From contig MHXM01000009.1 of the NCBI GenBank assembly GCA_001825565.1, forward strand, positions 1 through 7,503: a stretch of 7,503 bases of DNA, in the 5' to 3' direction. This stretch comes from Desulfuromonadaceae bacterium GWC2_58_13 (GTDB lineage Bacteria; Desulfobacterota; Desulfuromonadia; Desulfuromonadales; Trichloromonadaceae). The notes under the pieces were generated by a model. That model searched no databases. It saw only the letters and a program-made list of their open reading frames with translations, and was not told where the DNA came from. Below, piece by piece: positions 6,627 to 7,503 of the stretch (the stretch's first letter is position 1; every line of letters begins with the position of its first letter). The translations under genes and the position numbers were made by a program.

Positions 6627-7503
6627 ATGTCATTCAGCAGATTTTTCATCTTCGTCCTGTTCGGCGGCGCCACCCTGTTTTTCCTCTGGAGCCTGTACCA
6701 ACGACTGGGACTGGTAAGGCTCGGTCGATCCGAGAACCGTTTCGACCATGTCGGCCAACGGTTGCGCGCCATGATCGAATTCGCCTTCGGCCAGAAGCGG
6801 GTGCTGGCCCGGCCTTTCGGGGTCAACCATTTCATTTTTTTCTGGGCCTGTATCTTTCTGGTCGCGGTCAACGTCGAGTTCGTGGTCGGCGGGGTGTTCC
6901 CGGCCCTCAGTCTGGCGAAGTTCCCCGATGCCCTTTATTTCCCCATCCGCCTGGTTTCCGATGTCATGTCGCTGCTGACCCTGGGGGCGGTGCTGGCGGC
7001 GTTGATCCGACGTACATTTTTTCCCCTCTACCCCTCGGCAAGAAATATCCAATCGTATCTGATCGTCGGTGTGATTGCCGTCCACATGCTGGCTTACTTT
7101 GGGATCAACGCCGCCGAAATCGCCCTGGGCCGGGAACGGGCCATCGCCTACATGCCGGTGTCCGCTTTTTTTGCCTCGTTTTTCTCCGGAACAAGCGAGA
7201 TCGGCCTGGAACGGTTTCACGGGCTGTTCTGGTGGATTCATGCCTTCGCCCTGCTGGTGCTGTTCAACTACCTGATTCCCTACAGCAAGCATCTGCATGT
7301 TTTTACCGCGATCGGCAACTGTTTCTTTCGCAATCTCGGCAAGCCGAATACCCAGCCGCGCGAGGTGTTCGAGGTCGGCACGAACCTGGGGGCCGACGAG
7401 GTGGGCAAGTTGACCTGGAAAGACCTGTTCGATTCATTCGCCTGTACCGAGTGCGGTCGCTGTCAGGACGTCTGTCCGGCGCAGAACACCGGCAAAAAAC
7501 TCA
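6627..7503 (+). CDS. ETF-linked membrane Fe-S oxidoreductase (NarI/HdrD-like, EMO type), 5' part
   Basis: ATG 6627 follows AGGA (6617-6620) by 6 bases, and the frame stays open for 292 codons to the window end, so the gene is truncated. Five likely membrane helices lie at about residues 5-24, 67-90, 106-127, 142-162 and 197-218. Histidines at 68, 153, 198, 205, 222 and 224 include candidates for b-type haem ligands, as in the nitrate reductase gamma (NarI-like) domain. After a soluble stretch (about 225-268) comes the first cluster motif, C273-x2-C276-x2-C279-x3-C283-P. This is the order seen in NarI-HdrD fusions, where a second ferredoxin motif and CCG (heterodisulfide-reductase-like) domains follow; those would lie past the edge. 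Homologues beside etfBA are proposed ETF:menaquinone oxidoreductases (EMO) in Geobacter and Syntrophus-type bacteria. Co-transcription with etfBA is expected from the 32-base gap. Confidence 0.9.
   Translation, partial: MSFSRFFIFVLFGGATLFFLWSLYQRLGLVRLGRSENRFDHVGQRLRAMIEFAFGQKRVLARPFGVNHFIFFWACIFLVAVNVEFVVGGVFPALSLAKFPDALYFPIRLVSDVMSLLTLGAVLAALIRRTFFPLYPSARNIQSYLIVGVIAVHMLAYFGINAAEIALGRERAIAYMPVSAFFASFFSGTSEIGLERFHGLFWWIHAFALLVLFNYLIPYSKHLHVFTAIGNCFFRNLGKPNTQPREVFEVGTNLGADEVGKLTWKDLFDSFACTECGRCQDVCPAQNTGKKL

Overview
The window (7503 bases) reads as chromosomal DNA of an anaerobic, respiring or syntrophic bacterium. The most likely group is the Desulfuromonadota (Geobacter/Desulfuromonas/Pelobacter-type, formerly Deltaproteobacteria). 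This is inferred from the EtfB, ferredoxin-fused EtfA and membrane Fe-S oxidoreductase gene set, a near-consensus sigma-54 promoter, strong Shine-Dalgarno sites and GC-rich coding DNA. No mobile element, CRISPR array, tRNA or rRNA is visible. All genes lie on the + strand.

Layout. (1) 2-310: the 3' end of a gene whose product has a Pro-Glu repeat linker made by a 21-bp tandem DNA repeat and ends in a short amphipathic helical domain. (2) 353-395: a rho-independent terminator, with a near-consensus sigma-70 promoter for the next gene interleaved in the same bases. (3) 464-3121: complete valS. (4) 3137-3243: a near-consensus sigma-54 promoter followed about 80 nt later by a strong terminator, with only hairpins between; this is a candidate sigma-54-dependent small RNA. 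(5) 3244-3612: an AT-rich region with a candidate promoter, a possible RNA structure and a 49-codon small ORF that overlaps the start of the next gene. (6) 3613-4080: an unrecognised 155-aa Cys-rich, probably zinc-binding protein. (7) 4081-4411: non-coding, ending in a strong terminator and a small palindrome. (8) 4412-7503: an operon of etfB, etfA (with an N-terminal two-cluster ferredoxin domain) and the 5' part of a membrane-bound heterodisulfide-reductase-like oxidoreductase, cut by the window edge.

How the parts work together. The last three genes form one electron-transfer module. EtfAB collects electrons from acyl-CoA dehydrogenases or similar donors, and the membrane protein (five predicted helices, candidate haem histidines, then a cluster motif) most likely passes them to menaquinone. 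EtfB carries the GDTAQ-type loop of FAD-binding, bifurcating-like ETFs rather than the AMP-binding version. valS is housekeeping. The least explained parts are the stretch between valS and the etf operon (sigma-54 unit, leader, small ORF, Cys-rich protein) and the promoter-in-terminator arrangement ahead of valS.
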